Shown here piece by piece: positions 23,730 to 39,453 of a DNA stretch of 64,000 nt. The stretch spans positions 17,236,001 through 17,300,000 of the forward strand of contig CM121341.1 in NCBI GenBank assembly GCA_051530055.1, written 5' to 3'. Under the pieces are notes generated by a model. The model was given only the letters and a program-made list of their open reading frames with translations. It searched no databases and had not been told where the DNA came from. A program made the translations under genes and the position numbers. Position 1 is the first letter of the stretch; each line of letters begins with the position of its first letter. Origin of the DNA: Neoechinorhynchus agilis (Eukaryota; Acanthocephala).

Positions 23730-24383
23730 GTGCCTCCCATGGCGCTAGTGTTCAATTACTCTTCATCTTCCTCACAATCAGACGAAGAGTCTCAAATTCA
23801 GCCAGTCCCAATTCGCCAATTTGAACACGAACAAGGTCAATGGGCGATTCATGTATTTGTTCCCTTGTCAGCGGTGCTTACAAACGAGCTGTTAGATAAT
23901 TCCTTGAGCATAGATGATGGCAAGATATATCGGTTGGATCACAAGTGTTTACATATCAGCTTATCAAGATGTTTCCCCACCCGTAGACATTTCATCGAGC
24001 CAATATTTAATGATCTCAGACAAGTTCTCGAACAAAAGCAGTCACGAAACCTTCTTGTTTGTGTTAATAGCACGCATCTTACAGTTCTTGCTAATGACTC
24101 TAACACTCGATTTTTCCTTGGAATAGTCGTTAAAGACAACCAATCGGTTGAGATTCTTGAGTCCTTGGTTCAAAAAGTAGACCAAGTTCTTGCTCAATAC
24201 AGGGCCCCGTTATACTACAAAGACCGGTGCTTCCATATAAGTTTGGCTTGGGCGGATGAACGCCAAAGGTTAGAACGAATCGCGCTAAGTAAGGCTGGTG
24301 CCAAAGGAAAGACGTTTATGATACCAATAGAAAATTTAGTACTTAAATACGGTGGGCAGTTTGTAAAAACTTTTAAATTGTAA
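23730..24383 (+). CDS. USB1: U6 snRNA phosphodiesterase USB1 (Mpn1)
   Basis: USB1 is a nuclear 2H-family 3'-5' exoribonuclease that trims the U6 snRNA oligo(U) tail and leaves a terminal phosphate. The 217-residue single-exon product has both catalytic HxS tetrads in family context: HISLSR at 75-80 and HISLAW at 169-174. It also has HVFVPLSAVL near 41-50 and CVNSTHLTVLANDSNTRFFL in the middle, as in the human protein. The N-terminus is a short Ser/Asp/Glu-rich segment of about 30 residues; the whole is slightly shorter than human USB1 (265). The start is the first ATG after an acceptor-like CAATTGCAG. No breaks are seen. Confidence 0.9.
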   Translation: MPPMALVFNYSSSSSQSDEESQIQPVPIRQFEHEQGQWAIHVFVPLSAVLTNELLDNSLSIDDGKIYRLDHKCLHISLSRCFPTRRHFIEPIFNDLRQVLEQKQSRNLLVCVNSTHLTVLANDSNTRFFLGIVVKDNQSVEILESLVQKVDQVLAQYRAPLYYKDRCFHISLAWADERQRLERIALSKAGAKGKTFMIPIENLVLKYGGQFVKTFKL

Positions 24384-25211
24384 ATGTATTCAGTGAAGGG
24401 TAGCAGATAAAGATTTGTAGACGAGCATTTGAATCTCGGTAATGGGTTAAAGGTATTTATATATTTTTATTTTAAGATTCACGACTGTTTTTAAACGTTT
24501 TTATCTCTGTAAATAATATATCATGGCGACGCTAAAACCAATGAAATTTGTTTCTTCAATTTTAAAAATTGAAGTGTGATACTGCTCTCAGAAAAATAAG
24601 TATGGAAAGCATTTCTTAAATGTTTTATTTAAACCAATTCTATTTGATACTTTAATAATGGTGGTGATTACGAGAGTTCCCTACACCATCATGAAGATTG
24701 ATTAGAATTATAATGGATGCGGAGAATGTCAGGTATTAGAATAACTTGAATTTCGTAACAGTACTTTAAAGGAGTGTAGTTCTCTTATTAATTTTAAATT
24801 GGCTGATGAAAAGGGTATTCTGAACTTCATCCAGGATTTTTATTATTCTTCAAATTATAAGAATTGCAATCTTAAATTTTATCGAGAAACGATTCGAATA
24901 ATCGTGTATTTTTTCAATATTATTATACGACTTTTTTTATAAACCTTAAAGAAAGTATACAAAAACGGGTACGACGCTTTTGGGATATTACCGAAGAGTT
25001 AGACGCTTTTTCGCCACATCATGGCAATTCATCCTGAAGCAAAATAGACGCTCTGATCCGCCAACTGAAAAAATTCCCGGCGTAAAACTACACCAGCGTC
25101 TCTCAGACCACTTGAAACATAGACCATACACGTCTGAATGGCCACTAAAATATTTTAGACAATTCCCTTGAGTTGTCTCGCAATCTCATTGCATGCTACA
25201 CTTTTTGAGAA
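24384..25211. other. USB1-MAP4K intergenic region
   Basis: Mostly AT-rich. A short open frame at 24980-25171 (63 residues, KIPGVKLHQRLSDHLKHRP) is of slightly higher GC but matches no family I know and has no clear splice partner, so it is not called as a gene. Confidence 0.4.
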
Positions 25212-29869
<4,658 letters not shown>

Positions 29870-30318
29870 TATCAAGGGAATCGAATGAGTTCGTTGTTCG
29901 CATTTTGATGTTTTTGTATAAATTGAAGATTATTAATTGTGAACTGGTGCCAAAACAATAACGTTCATTGGGTTTAACACGGGAAACATTACGCTGTGAT
30001 AATGTACTAAACATTCGTTGTTTTTTCATATATCGAATTGGGTTCTTTTAAGTCTAATGAAATTTATGAGTGGGCACTTAAGTAAAATTTTATTCGATGA
30101 ATTTGTACTGTGCCATAATAATTAGCTCTTGATGTTACTTTCCTACCGGAATAGCTTTTTGTACACCTTCAACAATTATTTGGTGAAATAAACAAAAGTG
30201 CTTCCGTTAAGTGCAACTTTGTATTTTCAATGCCACCAATTCCAAATCAAATAATTAAAATCTACGGTCTATACTCTAGAGATACTAATAGGTTCTAAAC
30301 TAACATCTTATCCGTTAC

Positions 30319-31266
30319 TTAGAACATATTGCTAGATAGAACTTCAGTCGAGCTAGCATCTAAAGCGGTGTCGGGCTCAAAGAACTCCATATAATCCGAC
30401 GAGTATTCCATAGCGTTATCCATTTCTTCGTTTTCCTCTAATGTCCCTTCATCGGGTTTAATGCTGTCATCGAATTCGGGAATTTTGACTTCCTTCACAA
30501 AGTCCGGCAACTCCGAGGTCTGCTTCAGGTTTGTACCGTACTTTTGTGTGTAAGCAATAGGATCCGTTCTAGTCACACCGAGACTTTTGAATTCCTTGAG
30601 GACCTTAACCTTCGCACCTTCCCATTGAATGATCAGGTTTTTCATTGGAGGCAACGGTTGTATCTGTGGAGCCCGTTGATAGATGACTCTCCTCTTCTGC
30701 TCTTTGTATGGAACCCATTTTTCGATTATTATAGATCTTGGTTTTGGTGGTAAAGGAGGAAGCCGTTCAATGATGACCCTCCGGGGCGGTGGAGGCGGTG
30801 CGGGTAGAGAGCGTGTAATCACTTTAGGTCCACCACATTCTGGCCGCTTTGGAGGTTTCTCACGAATTACCAATGGAGGCGGCGTCGCGGGTCTTGGTGG
30901 TCTTTGCCTGATGATGAAAGGCGGAGCTGGTGGAGCCTGAGTCGCTCGAATTTCCTTGATAACAACAGGTTCCAGTGGTGGTGGAGTGGGAGGTTTCAAA
31001 TAACGAACTGCCACCTCTTGTTTGTAAATTATTTGTCCGTTGGCTTGTTTCCGTACTATGTGTGGTTCCGGGTCGTAGTTGATGCGCTGGCAATTCAGTG
31101 AGTTATTAAGGTTGACTCCGAAGTCTTGGGATAAAGGCTGAGCTGCATATACCTGCTAATGTGTATTTTTTTAAATCTCACTTCTAATCCTAAAACGTAC
31201 CTGATCGCCGATTGGATTGTGACTAAAGAAAGTCGCCATTGAAGCATCTTGGCCGTAGCAATCCAT
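30319..31266 (-). CDS. proline-rich structural-type protein
   Basis: Exon 1 is 31266-31201 (MDCYGQDASMATFFSHNP) and exon 2 runs from 31155 (or 31152) to 30319. The intron of 45-48 nt is GTACGT...TTAGCAG, with a tandem NAG acceptor that could add or drop one Gln. The product has about 300 residues. The middle third is repeats of PPxPPP followed by hydrophobic/Arg/Glu strings (PLVIREKPPKRP, PPPPRRVIIERLPPLPPKP), then IIIEKWVPYKEQKRRVIYQR. The C-terminus is acidic. The strings alternate polyproline and IIE/VIRE modules, suggesting a filamentous or cortical cytoskeletal protein. I recall similar strings in uncharacterised invertebrate proteins but cannot name the family. It converges with the MAP4K gene, 450 bp away. 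The stretch 31267-32184 contains no supported gene. Confidence 0.75.
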
Positions 31267-32184
31267 GGTTATAGCACACAATGAGAAACGATATCTTTAT
31301 CTTATAGTAAGCTTGGCTTATCTACCCTTAAAGCGGGTGCAAACATGTGACAACAAATTCGAGTGTAACTTTCATATTTATGAACAAAATAGACGCACAC
31401 TTAAATATATTAAGCGAAAAAGTAATTTAAAAACATAAAGTACATTTAAGATGAATGTACAATGGGATATATTATCGTAACTCAAAATTATGATCGTCGT
31501 AAAAGTCATCTAGATTTTTTTTATAAAAAAGCACCTTAATCATTTTTTAAATGCAAATCTATGTTCTTTGTTTTTTGTTCATGTACGAGCTGCATTATAA
31601 CCGCCTTTAAAGTATTCGCTAAAAAGTATTTCGTTCGGTACGGGCTTATTACAGACAAAATAAAAAATGATTTCATCAAGTGATAGAAGATCTTGGATTT
31701 GAAAACACTGACGATGCTAAATTGTATGACAAATGCAAAAAATATTATTCTTGTCAATATCTGTGATGATAGTTTTCACAATATAAAAACTTTTGATCAA
31801 TTTTTATAGAAAATTAAAATAACAGGGTTTTTCAAAATGAACATTCGATGAGGTTATAAAGGCAAATACGATTTGTTGGAATTTCATTCTTGTTTATGAA
31901 TTGTAGCATTTGGGCACTAATTTATATTATTTGGAAAAGTAAGTTTTAGAGTAGACTGTGAACCTCGCTTTCGTTTGAACGATTTAAGCAGTGTTTCAAA
32001 ATTCCTTTCCGAGGGCGACAATAGTTAACAATGATACAATTTAAATACATTTCAAGAAAAGTGAATAAAGTACCTTATCAATCCTTCCACTATTGCTACA
32101 CACAACACTCCTCCATGGTTTAAAAACTTTACTCGTCAAAATCATCACAAAAAGATTTCAACTTTCGCAGCAACATTCAACACG

Positions 32185-34332
32185 TCAAGTGAATCCATTC
32201 CAACTTCCATTTCGACCATTGCCTTTATTTAAATCGAGTCTACCTAGATCACTTATATCGCTCTCCTCTGCAAAATCACTGATCGATCTTTCGAGTAGCT
32301 GTACAATACCAGTGACGCCTTTACTGATCATTTGATCGAGTTCTACTTGAGTATCTCGAATTAGATGAACATCGCTGCCGAAAACATCACTGAATCGATA
32401 ACTTAACCAAAGGCATAGATCGAACACATCATAGACAGCTTCCAAATGTATGAGATCTTTGATCGTTCCAGGAGTATGAAATGGCCAACCGATTTGTCGA
32501 AGGAGCCAGTCATGTGTAACCGGTAATCGTCGACTATACATTCTAGCGAATTTCAAGAACATTGTACACACAAACGGCTCTTTCTTATTGATGGGAGCAC
32601 AACAGAATACGTACCGAGACCGAAGATCGAGAGGAACATGATCAATCAAATCAGCCAGAAACTTAAAATCGTCAATGTTGCATAGGAAATACAGATCGGA
32701 ATTAAGTCGGCATAAGGCAGTGAATATCTGGATTAGTTGAGTTAGACTATTTTTAGGTAAATGATATGCCAACAATTCGATTTGATCTGCAGTAGGATGA
32801 AGTCCGACTCTATGAATCGGATCCACCTCGCGAGATAAAATCTCATGTAAAATGGGAAGATCTTTAGGTCGAAACGTTGTAACTTCTCCACTCTCAAATT
32901 CACTATTGAATCTACCGGCTCTTCCTGCGATTTGAAGTGCCTGTGAAGTATTAATAAGATCGATTTCACTGTCGCCATTCTCTCCAAATTGTGGCTTCAT
33001 CAAACTATAAAATATAATTCTTTTAATATTCAAATTCAGACCCATTCCTATGGCATCTGTGGCTACCATAACTTTGCAAGGATCATCCGTGTCATTAAAA
33101 CGTTTCGCTTGACCCATTTTCGACCCAGGCGGAAGAGAACCGTATATCACAGCGGATTCGATTCCAAGACGATCAAGTTCCCGTGTAACTGTAAAGATAT
33201 CTCGTTTACTGAAACAAACGAAACAATCACCAGGCTCGCAAAACTTAAAACTACCTAGTGCCTTATCCAAATACACTAATTTACTCAAACGTTCATAGTT
33301 TCGAACTTCCAATTCATCTCCACATGAGAGCACAAGTTCGTCAATTACATTTATAGCAGATGCTTCTCCGCATAAATGAACTTCTTCAGCGCAAATACCG
33401 AGTAGAACTCTCGTCCACGCCCATCCACGTTGCCAATCCCTCACCATTTGAACTTCGTCCACAACAGCGACTTCGTATTTCGTGTACAGATTTGTCATTT
33501 CTATAGTGCAAGACGTGTGAGGGCTGGGATTCCCTTCTGGATCAACTAGGCGCCGCTCTTCACCTGTAATCAAATCACAATCAACCCCTGCTTTAATCGA
33601 TTCTCAAAGATCAATCACGAAAATCTCAATTAAGAACCAAATACACGATTTTACTGCAATTTCCGTAGCTAAAAGTTTCAAAGGACCGCAGTATACACCG
33701 GATGAAGCTGATAGGAATCGTTGAATGGCTTGATATGTCTTTCCACTGTTTGTAGGTCCAGCGTGATAGACGAATTTTCTAGAAATCGCCCTGGCTTCAC
33801 AATACCAATTGGGAGGTTCCCTTAAATCAGATATTTTCTTAAGATCTTCAATGCACATCAAATGCGGGAAAGCTGTTTGAGCGTGTTTAAGGAAATAGGG
33901 AGCAATGTCAGCGACATGAGCAGTTCCTTTGTTTCCTTGGGAGACTATTATATCATGGAGAGTGATGTGAAGATCTGGAGGTAGATTCCTTTTAAGGCTA
34001 GATTGTCCGACACCAGCAAGACACATTCTTTTAAAGCTCGAGTAAGCTTCTTGAAACATTTTCAAGTCTAAACCGTTCTCTTTCGCTAAGGATCGGATTT
34101 CAGGTAGTCGGTAGAAATCACTCAAGACTTTGAGAACCCGAGTTCGGTCAAGTGGCCCAACCAGCTCTTCACCAACAGCAACGCTGTTGTAATAATTGAA
34201 TTCGTCATTCGGATATGATTGAGATGATATTAAATTTACAGCCTCATTGTAAGACTTTGAAGATGAATTTGTTGAAAGCAAGCGTAAAAACTGCCGTGAA
34301 TTAATTAGAGATTTTTGTATAACACTTTTCAT
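32185..34332 (-). CDS. SUPV3L1: ATP-dependent RNA helicase SUV3, mitochondrial
   Basis: Mitochondrial DExH helicase, partner of PNPase in RNA decay. Exon 1 is 34332-33646 and exon 2 is 33597-32185, giving 699 residues. The N-terminus ([20 protein letters not shown]) is basic and Ser-rich, fitting a mitochondrial presequence. Motif I is [17 protein letters not shown], followed by [30 protein letters not shown] (motif II as DEVQ), [44 protein letters not shown] and, in the SUV3 C-terminal domain, [16 protein letters not shown]. The 48-nt interruption is not GT-AG. Splicing at the 5-nt repeat restores [18 protein letters not shown], equal in length to human SUV3. Start: an ATG 8 nt after CATTTTAG. 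Confidence 0.92.
33598..33645 (-). other. 48-nt non-canonical intron in SUV3
   Basis: The coding strand reads AAAATCG, then 48 nt that include an in-frame TGA, then ATTAAAGCAGGG. AATCG occurs at both edges (33650-33646 and 33602-33598). Removing 48 nt with one AATCG copy gives the family sequence. Possible end pairs within the slide are AA...AG, AT...GA, TC...AA, CG...AT, GT...TC and TG...CG, none of them GT-AG. A canonical alternative, GTAAAA (33654) to AAGCAG (33588), 67 nt, keeps frame but deletes six residues of the conserved KS-x-KAG loop. Confidence 0.5.
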
Positions 34333-35450
34333 TTAAATATCTAAAATGTAAACATAATGAGTGTTCCAAAACTTGAGTAATGGAACCTTGCTCTAAAATG
34401 TTCTAATTCTGTTGAAAGCAAAAAAATGGGCACTTCAATTTAAGAAACTAAAAGTAATTGAGATAAACTTATTTATTTGAAAAGACATTGTTAATCATCC
34501 AACGAAGGATCCGCGATCCAAAATTGACGACCAAAAATGCTTCCCATGCAACAAAACAACTTAAATACCAAATACAAATTAAGTTCCCGAAACCCTCATC
34601 TAAATAAGAATGCTTCGTAGGCCCATTATTGATAATCTAAAGCAAATATGACCCTAAGCGAAAAAATAATTTCTTAAGATACCAGAAAACGAAAGAAGTG
34701 CAGTTACCGAATTGTCCGTTGAAAATTTTGCTTTACAATTTATTGATTTTAACGATTAAAATGAAATAACCACATAAAGCTGTGTAAAATTAGCTGAGAG
34801 TAGATTACGGAAATCGCAAAGATTAGAAAAAGTCTACATGCTTAATCATCTACTCAAAATCACGTTCTTTATGATTTTCGAAATTTTAAATGGAACTTTA
34901 AATTTTTATTACATTTTCATTATATTTCTTAGTTAATCTTTTATCCAGCTTTAAATCTCGTTTAAATCATATTTATTCTGCTTTCTAATTTAATCTTTGT
35001 ACGACCATTATTTTTAACGGCAAGAATGGATATTCTTTACTTTATTAACCTTTTTACTTAAGGTCTCGAGTCGGTATTCGCGAACTTATATTGCAAATTC
35101 AACTAAGATTCCCCAATGAACTAATTAATGCTTAAAAACACTCGCAATATTTTAACCAGAATTCATAATCTCTTGGTGTATACTGCCTTAAGGGGAAGAA
35201 AGCGTTAATTTTTTATCCAAACGAATTGATTGTGCTTTAATAATTTGATTTAAAGGTGTTTCCCGGAAATTTTGTCTTATGCCCTTCTTGTTACTTTCTG
35301 AAAATCAATAGTTTCATTCTTAGTAAAAACCTAATAAAACCAATAATTTTAATATATTTTTAAAGGAATATTTTAATATCCTGTGAAATACTACTTGATT
35401 TCCCAGCCGCCTGATTGATCAAGTTGATAAAGATAATCCTTGTTTTCGAG
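34333..35450. other. intergenic, nothing recognised
   Basis: AT-rich DNA upstream of SUV3 with no open frame, repeat or transposon motif that I can support. Confidence 0.5.
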
Positions 35451-35499
35451 CTTTCGCCGCCTTACGGCTTTCTCAACAATCTGTAAAAACAAGTGGATA

Positions 35500-36185
35500 T
35501 GCGAAGTGTGTTAAAGTAGCGACATCGAAGCGGTTGAGCTGATTTTCAGAACTCTCCATCGCATTGTCTGCGGATACACCATACATTCTTTGGCCAAAAA
35601 TCTAACTCACGTGGAGAGTTTTACTTCTCCGTCGCTGTTGCACTCTGAGTGGTGTTTTGCCCATGGTGTGCCCATGATTGTGCATTCGGATTCAGTGCGT
35701 TGCGAATGTGTTCCGTCAAACGTTGACATAAAGGCTATTCAGTTTAGCCTATCTATAGATAACCCCTCTACGTGTGCAAATCGAATCTTGTCGGCCATTT
35801 TTGTCCAATGAATTCCCTGGTCCATGAGTACACATCGATGACCGGTGCTAGACATCTTTCCGGCGTTTCGTGATGCCCAGCTCTCGTCAGGATTCGCCGA
35901 ATTGCAGGCGCACTTCTGTGGACAATCCGAAAATCCATTCCCGATAGTCGCAGCAGCTTTCGAACGTCACTAGTGAACTTTTTATTGATATATTTTTACC
36001 TTGAGAATCGGTATTCGTATATGTCGATTCTCTTGATTGACACCGCTGCTAAAATCACATAATCTCTTTACGTGAATATCCATCATCCGCAAAAATTCCG
36101 TTCACTCTGTATGTCGCCAATTGTTTATCCGTTAATGACGATGAACGAACCAGAGATTTAATGCGCATCTCAACGTAAATTGCAT
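35500..36185 (-). mobile_element. decayed Penelope-like element fragment
   Basis: Higher GC than the flanks. Minus-strand frames near 36180-36050 read SLVRSSSLTDKQLATYRVNG, like the linker of PLE proteins (helical stretch then NGY). Further on are VRKLLRLSGMDFRIVHRSAP and AIRRILTRAG in another frame. There are many breaks. The assignment rests on this linker pattern only. Confidence 0.4.
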
Positions 36186-36239
36186 GTTTTAAAGAAGTTG
36201 TTCATGAATATATTTAAATAAAATCCTTTATTTTTTTTT

Positions 36240-36687
36240 AATATTGAATGTAATTATTTTTTTTCTTCGTGATCTTTTCTATTTGGTTACTTTTCTTTAC
36301 ATTCACCACCTCCCACCAAATTCCAGCTTTTGTCCTTCCTCGACCGTCGCCATCACGCTGGCAGCATTGCCCCGTTGTACTGCCAGCGAGATATTTTGTC
36401 GAAGAAATAAGCCTGCTCTTGAGTCTCCGGTTGCCTCTCTCAATTTCTTCGAGAGATCCTTGAGCAGAGAGAGTGCCGAGCTGCCGAGCGCTCCATACGT
36501 CTCTACCCCAAAGGGGACAAAATAGTGAGCCCTCGATAGCTGCATATATTTTCGTACCTTCCTCCCTTCCGCTGCACTGGCGGCACCACCGGCGATTTCG
36601 AGGGAGTAGGGGATGTTGCTGGCTGCGAGGGTGTCCACACACGTGGCGTCCCAGAGAAGGCATTTGCCCTCCCGCCACGGGAAGACT
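36240..36687 (-). mobile_element. 5'-truncated LINE 3' end
   Basis: The minus frame carries VFPWREGKCLLWDATCVDTL, then YFVPFGVETYGALGSSALSL and NISLAVQRGNAASVMA: the same LINE C-terminus as at 2.4-3.1 and 10.8-11.4 kb. The R-PD half of the nuclease motif is cut off where a palindromic element begins at 36688. AT-rich 3' untranslated sequence follows below 36300. Confidence 0.7.
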
Positions 36688-36882
36688 GTTTGGTGATAGA
36701 GATTAATTTATTGATCTCCTTTTACAATATTTCATCAGTCTCGTCGGACGTCTTCAGGTCTAAAAGGTAGGTCAGGATAGAATAAAACCACCCTGACTTA
36801 CCTTTTAGACCTGAATAAGTCCGAAGAGACGGACAAATTATTGAAAAAGGAAATCAATAAATTAATCTCTATATCACCAAAC
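36688..36882. repeat. 195-bp palindromic element, hammerhead-like
   Basis: Terminal arms TTGGTGATAGAGATTAATTT (from about 36690) and its complement (ending about 36881) form a near-perfect palindrome with a short centre. The plus strand has CTGAATAA, GTCC, an 8-base loop, GGAC, AAATT (about 36810-36840). The minus strand has CTGAAGAC, GTCC, loop, then GATGAAATA. Together they imply an ancestral CUGAnGA / GUCC...GGAC / GAAA core. The LINE fragment stops exactly at its edge. Confidence 0.55.
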
Positions 36883-37019
36883 AAAATATAAATTGCCTAT
36901 TACATTACCAATAAGATAATGCGAATTTCGATGCATGACTATCCTTTTACGGTTTGCGATACTAACTGATATCAGCGATGTCATTAACTTTAAAGTACAA
37001 ATTGAGGAATGGAAGATAA

Positions 37020-38130
37020 TCCGATGGTTTGTCTCGCATTAGCTTAATTTAACCAGTAGGATCCGTCGAATTCAACCTCGTCTCCTTGTCGTCGACCTCA
37101 CAATCCTCGCTGCAAGTGAACAACACATCATCCACATAATGGAGATAAATTTGGCTCGGCGTTACATGCGGGAATTTGCACTGTATTTCCAAATTATCGA
37201 GGAAAATCAATGCCAAGACGGTAGCAAAGCTGTTTCCCATTACATTCCACGAATTTGTCTATAACGTTGGTTGTTATATCGAAAGAGGTTGCACTCTAAA
37301 AAATTCGAGTGAGTCCGTTCACGTCCGTCGGTAGCATTCTAAATAGGTTTAAGTTCTCTTTGTTCTCATTCAACCGCTTCTCGAATGCTCATATCACTCC
37401 CTCATTGTCAACGTTCGTATGGTGCGAGACAAAATAAAAAGACATGATCCGACCACTATTTAAGTCATTGCATTTCGCAATCAGAGAATTAAGTAAACCC
37501 TTAACATTCTGCAAATATGAACTCGTTATCTGAAGCAGTGGGCTAATCGCCATCACCAGGAAGTGTTCATCATTTACTTTTTCATAGCGAATTATAATAA
37601 TTGATTTATTTGATAATTTTAAGCCTGTAAATAATTTGTCGATTAGATTAATTTACAATAGACTGAAGAAGGCCCACGCGATGGCCGAAAATTATCAAAT
37701 AAATCAATTATTATAATTCGCTATAAAAAAAGTTCATTAACTGTCGAAATTCGCAATCTTTGTTCGATTCCGTGATATATGTAGTCCGATCTCGTAGTAA
37801 TTCCGCCATCTCATGATTTCTTCTATACATTTGTCGATCGAAATGTGGTCACAGACTCAATCACTCAATGAAATAAGAATCGATTTGCCCTTACTCTCCT
37901 CGTTACCCGTGGAAAGAGCATCTTGTTCATCTCAACTTTGATTCAATTTAGCTTTCTAATTCTTTTAACGATTCGCAAGAACGTCCATACCCTCCCACAG
38001 CTCTAGGAATTGCGACCACTCGCCTCTCGAAATTGAACCGCGGCCTTAGCTTCCTATAATCGTTCCGTTTTCTTACTCGCATTGCTGCTCTGTACCGTGG
38101 TATTTTTCTCCCTGTTCTGCATCAATGATC
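37020..38130 (-). mobile_element. Penelope-like element, reverse transcriptase fragment
   Basis: In minus-strand order: SYLQNVKGLLNSL, then GRIMSFYFVSHHTNV (PLE SFDVVSLFTNV block), then MGNSFATVLALIFLDNLE (PLE MGSPLSPVLANIFM..LE) and IYLHYVDDVLF, the catalytic YVDD block. An upstream Arg/Lys-rich region lies at about 38130-37900. The copy is interrupted by a palindromic element at 37584-37734 and is decayed. Confidence 0.75.
37584..37734. repeat. palindromic hammerhead element inside a PLE
   Basis: The arms ATAGCGAATTATAATAATTG... and ...CAATTATTATAATTCGCTAT are perfect over about 35 bp. On the plus strand 37673-37690 reads CTGAAGA, A, GGCC, an 8-base loop, GGCC, GAAA, an intact hammerhead core with a 4-bp stem II. 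PLE reverse-transcriptase sequence lies on both sides. Confidence 0.7.
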
Positions 38131-38561
38131 TCACGCGCAAATGACGCCCTAATCGTGTAATATTCACTGAACTTGTTCATAAATTTCAAGTTGTCTCAAA
38201 ATATTGTTGCTACGTCAAGAACAAAATCGATTATTTTGAGAAATTTTAAGGTTTCATGAAGGACGCTAAAGCTTTTCGTGCAAAGTGAAAATGTTGAGCT
38301 GCAACATAAAACTTTTTCCCTTTGCGGAAACGGTAAATCGTAATCATTTACGGTTAATCTGAAAACTACTTTAGGAAATCTTATGTTAAAACAAAAAGTC
38401 GGCTAAAAAGCACCGATGATCAGCATTGATATCGACTTTTTCAAACCGACAGAGATTAGTCCGTTACTGTTTTGACAATATAAAAAATCCTTTTTTGTTT
38501 ACCATCTAAAAATAGCTGACCAATGCATTTTGTCTATATCATGATTTATAGATCAATAAAT

Positions 38562-39270
38562 ACAATGTTTTCCCATGCGATTTTCCGTAAGTTTTCCATC
38601 GGAAAACATTCTTTAACGCTCGCGGCGACTGGAGAGCCAAGATCGACTTCGTTCCTAGCCCAAAAAATAAGCATTGCGGTGCAGCGGGGCAATGCGGCTA
38701 GCATTTTGGCCTGCGCCGATGAATAGGGGCGTCGAAGAAACTATAAATCCAGCGTAAAAATTAAAAGAATTTGTTTGGAAAAAAAATTAATGGGAATATT
38801 GTGGAGCGGAATTATGGATTCGCGGGAGAGCTCATATATATTCACAGGCAGATATATTTGATGTTTTATAAAAAAATTAACAACATTAAGGTGTAAATAT
38901 AAAAGAGAGGTTCATGTACGATCCAATGAACGATTATTCTTTTACATTGACCAATATTTTTATTTATGTCTTGGATTATTATGTCCGACGGACACCGGAT
39001 TTAAATCTTCACTAATTTATTCCCGATATTTAACGTCAAATAATTTCGGATTATATTAATTTACAATGACAAATCTCGGGAAAAAAATATCGAATAAAAC
39101 AGTTAAACAATTTTGATAAAGGAATACAAAATTGTGCCGAAATATTGGAATCAATAAATTATTTCAATTTTTTAGGCCACATAAAAAACACGAACAATTC
39201 AATCTTCAAACACAATGTTTTCCCATGCGATTTTCTGTATGTTTTCCATCGGAAAACATTCTTTAACGCT
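38562..39270 (+). mobile_element. LINE 3' fragment with 59-bp flanking direct repeats
   Basis: Direct repeats 38562-38620 and 39212-39270 (59 bp, two mismatches) flank a 591-bp insert. The insert opens inside the LINE C-terminal coding region (ATGEPRSTSFLAQK, then IAVQRGNAASILACADE and stop at 38726) and continues as AT-rich 3' untranslated sequence. The repeats lie outside the LINE and look like an unusually long target-site duplication. Part of the insert (38985-39040) is shared with the repeats at 0.36, 10.3 and 49.7 kb. Confidence 0.7.
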
Positions 39271-39453
39271 ATTAAACAAAATTTGAATAATCGACAATGC
39301 GGAAACTGAAAGGCCAACGAGAAGACTTTTAAGACCATGGCACTATTTTCCGCAGACATCACCTTCGACACGGCAGAAAAATCACACTGATGACGCAACA
39401 CCGACGTTCTTAAATATTTTTTCCTCCATCATTTTCCCCATTGGTCTAAGACG

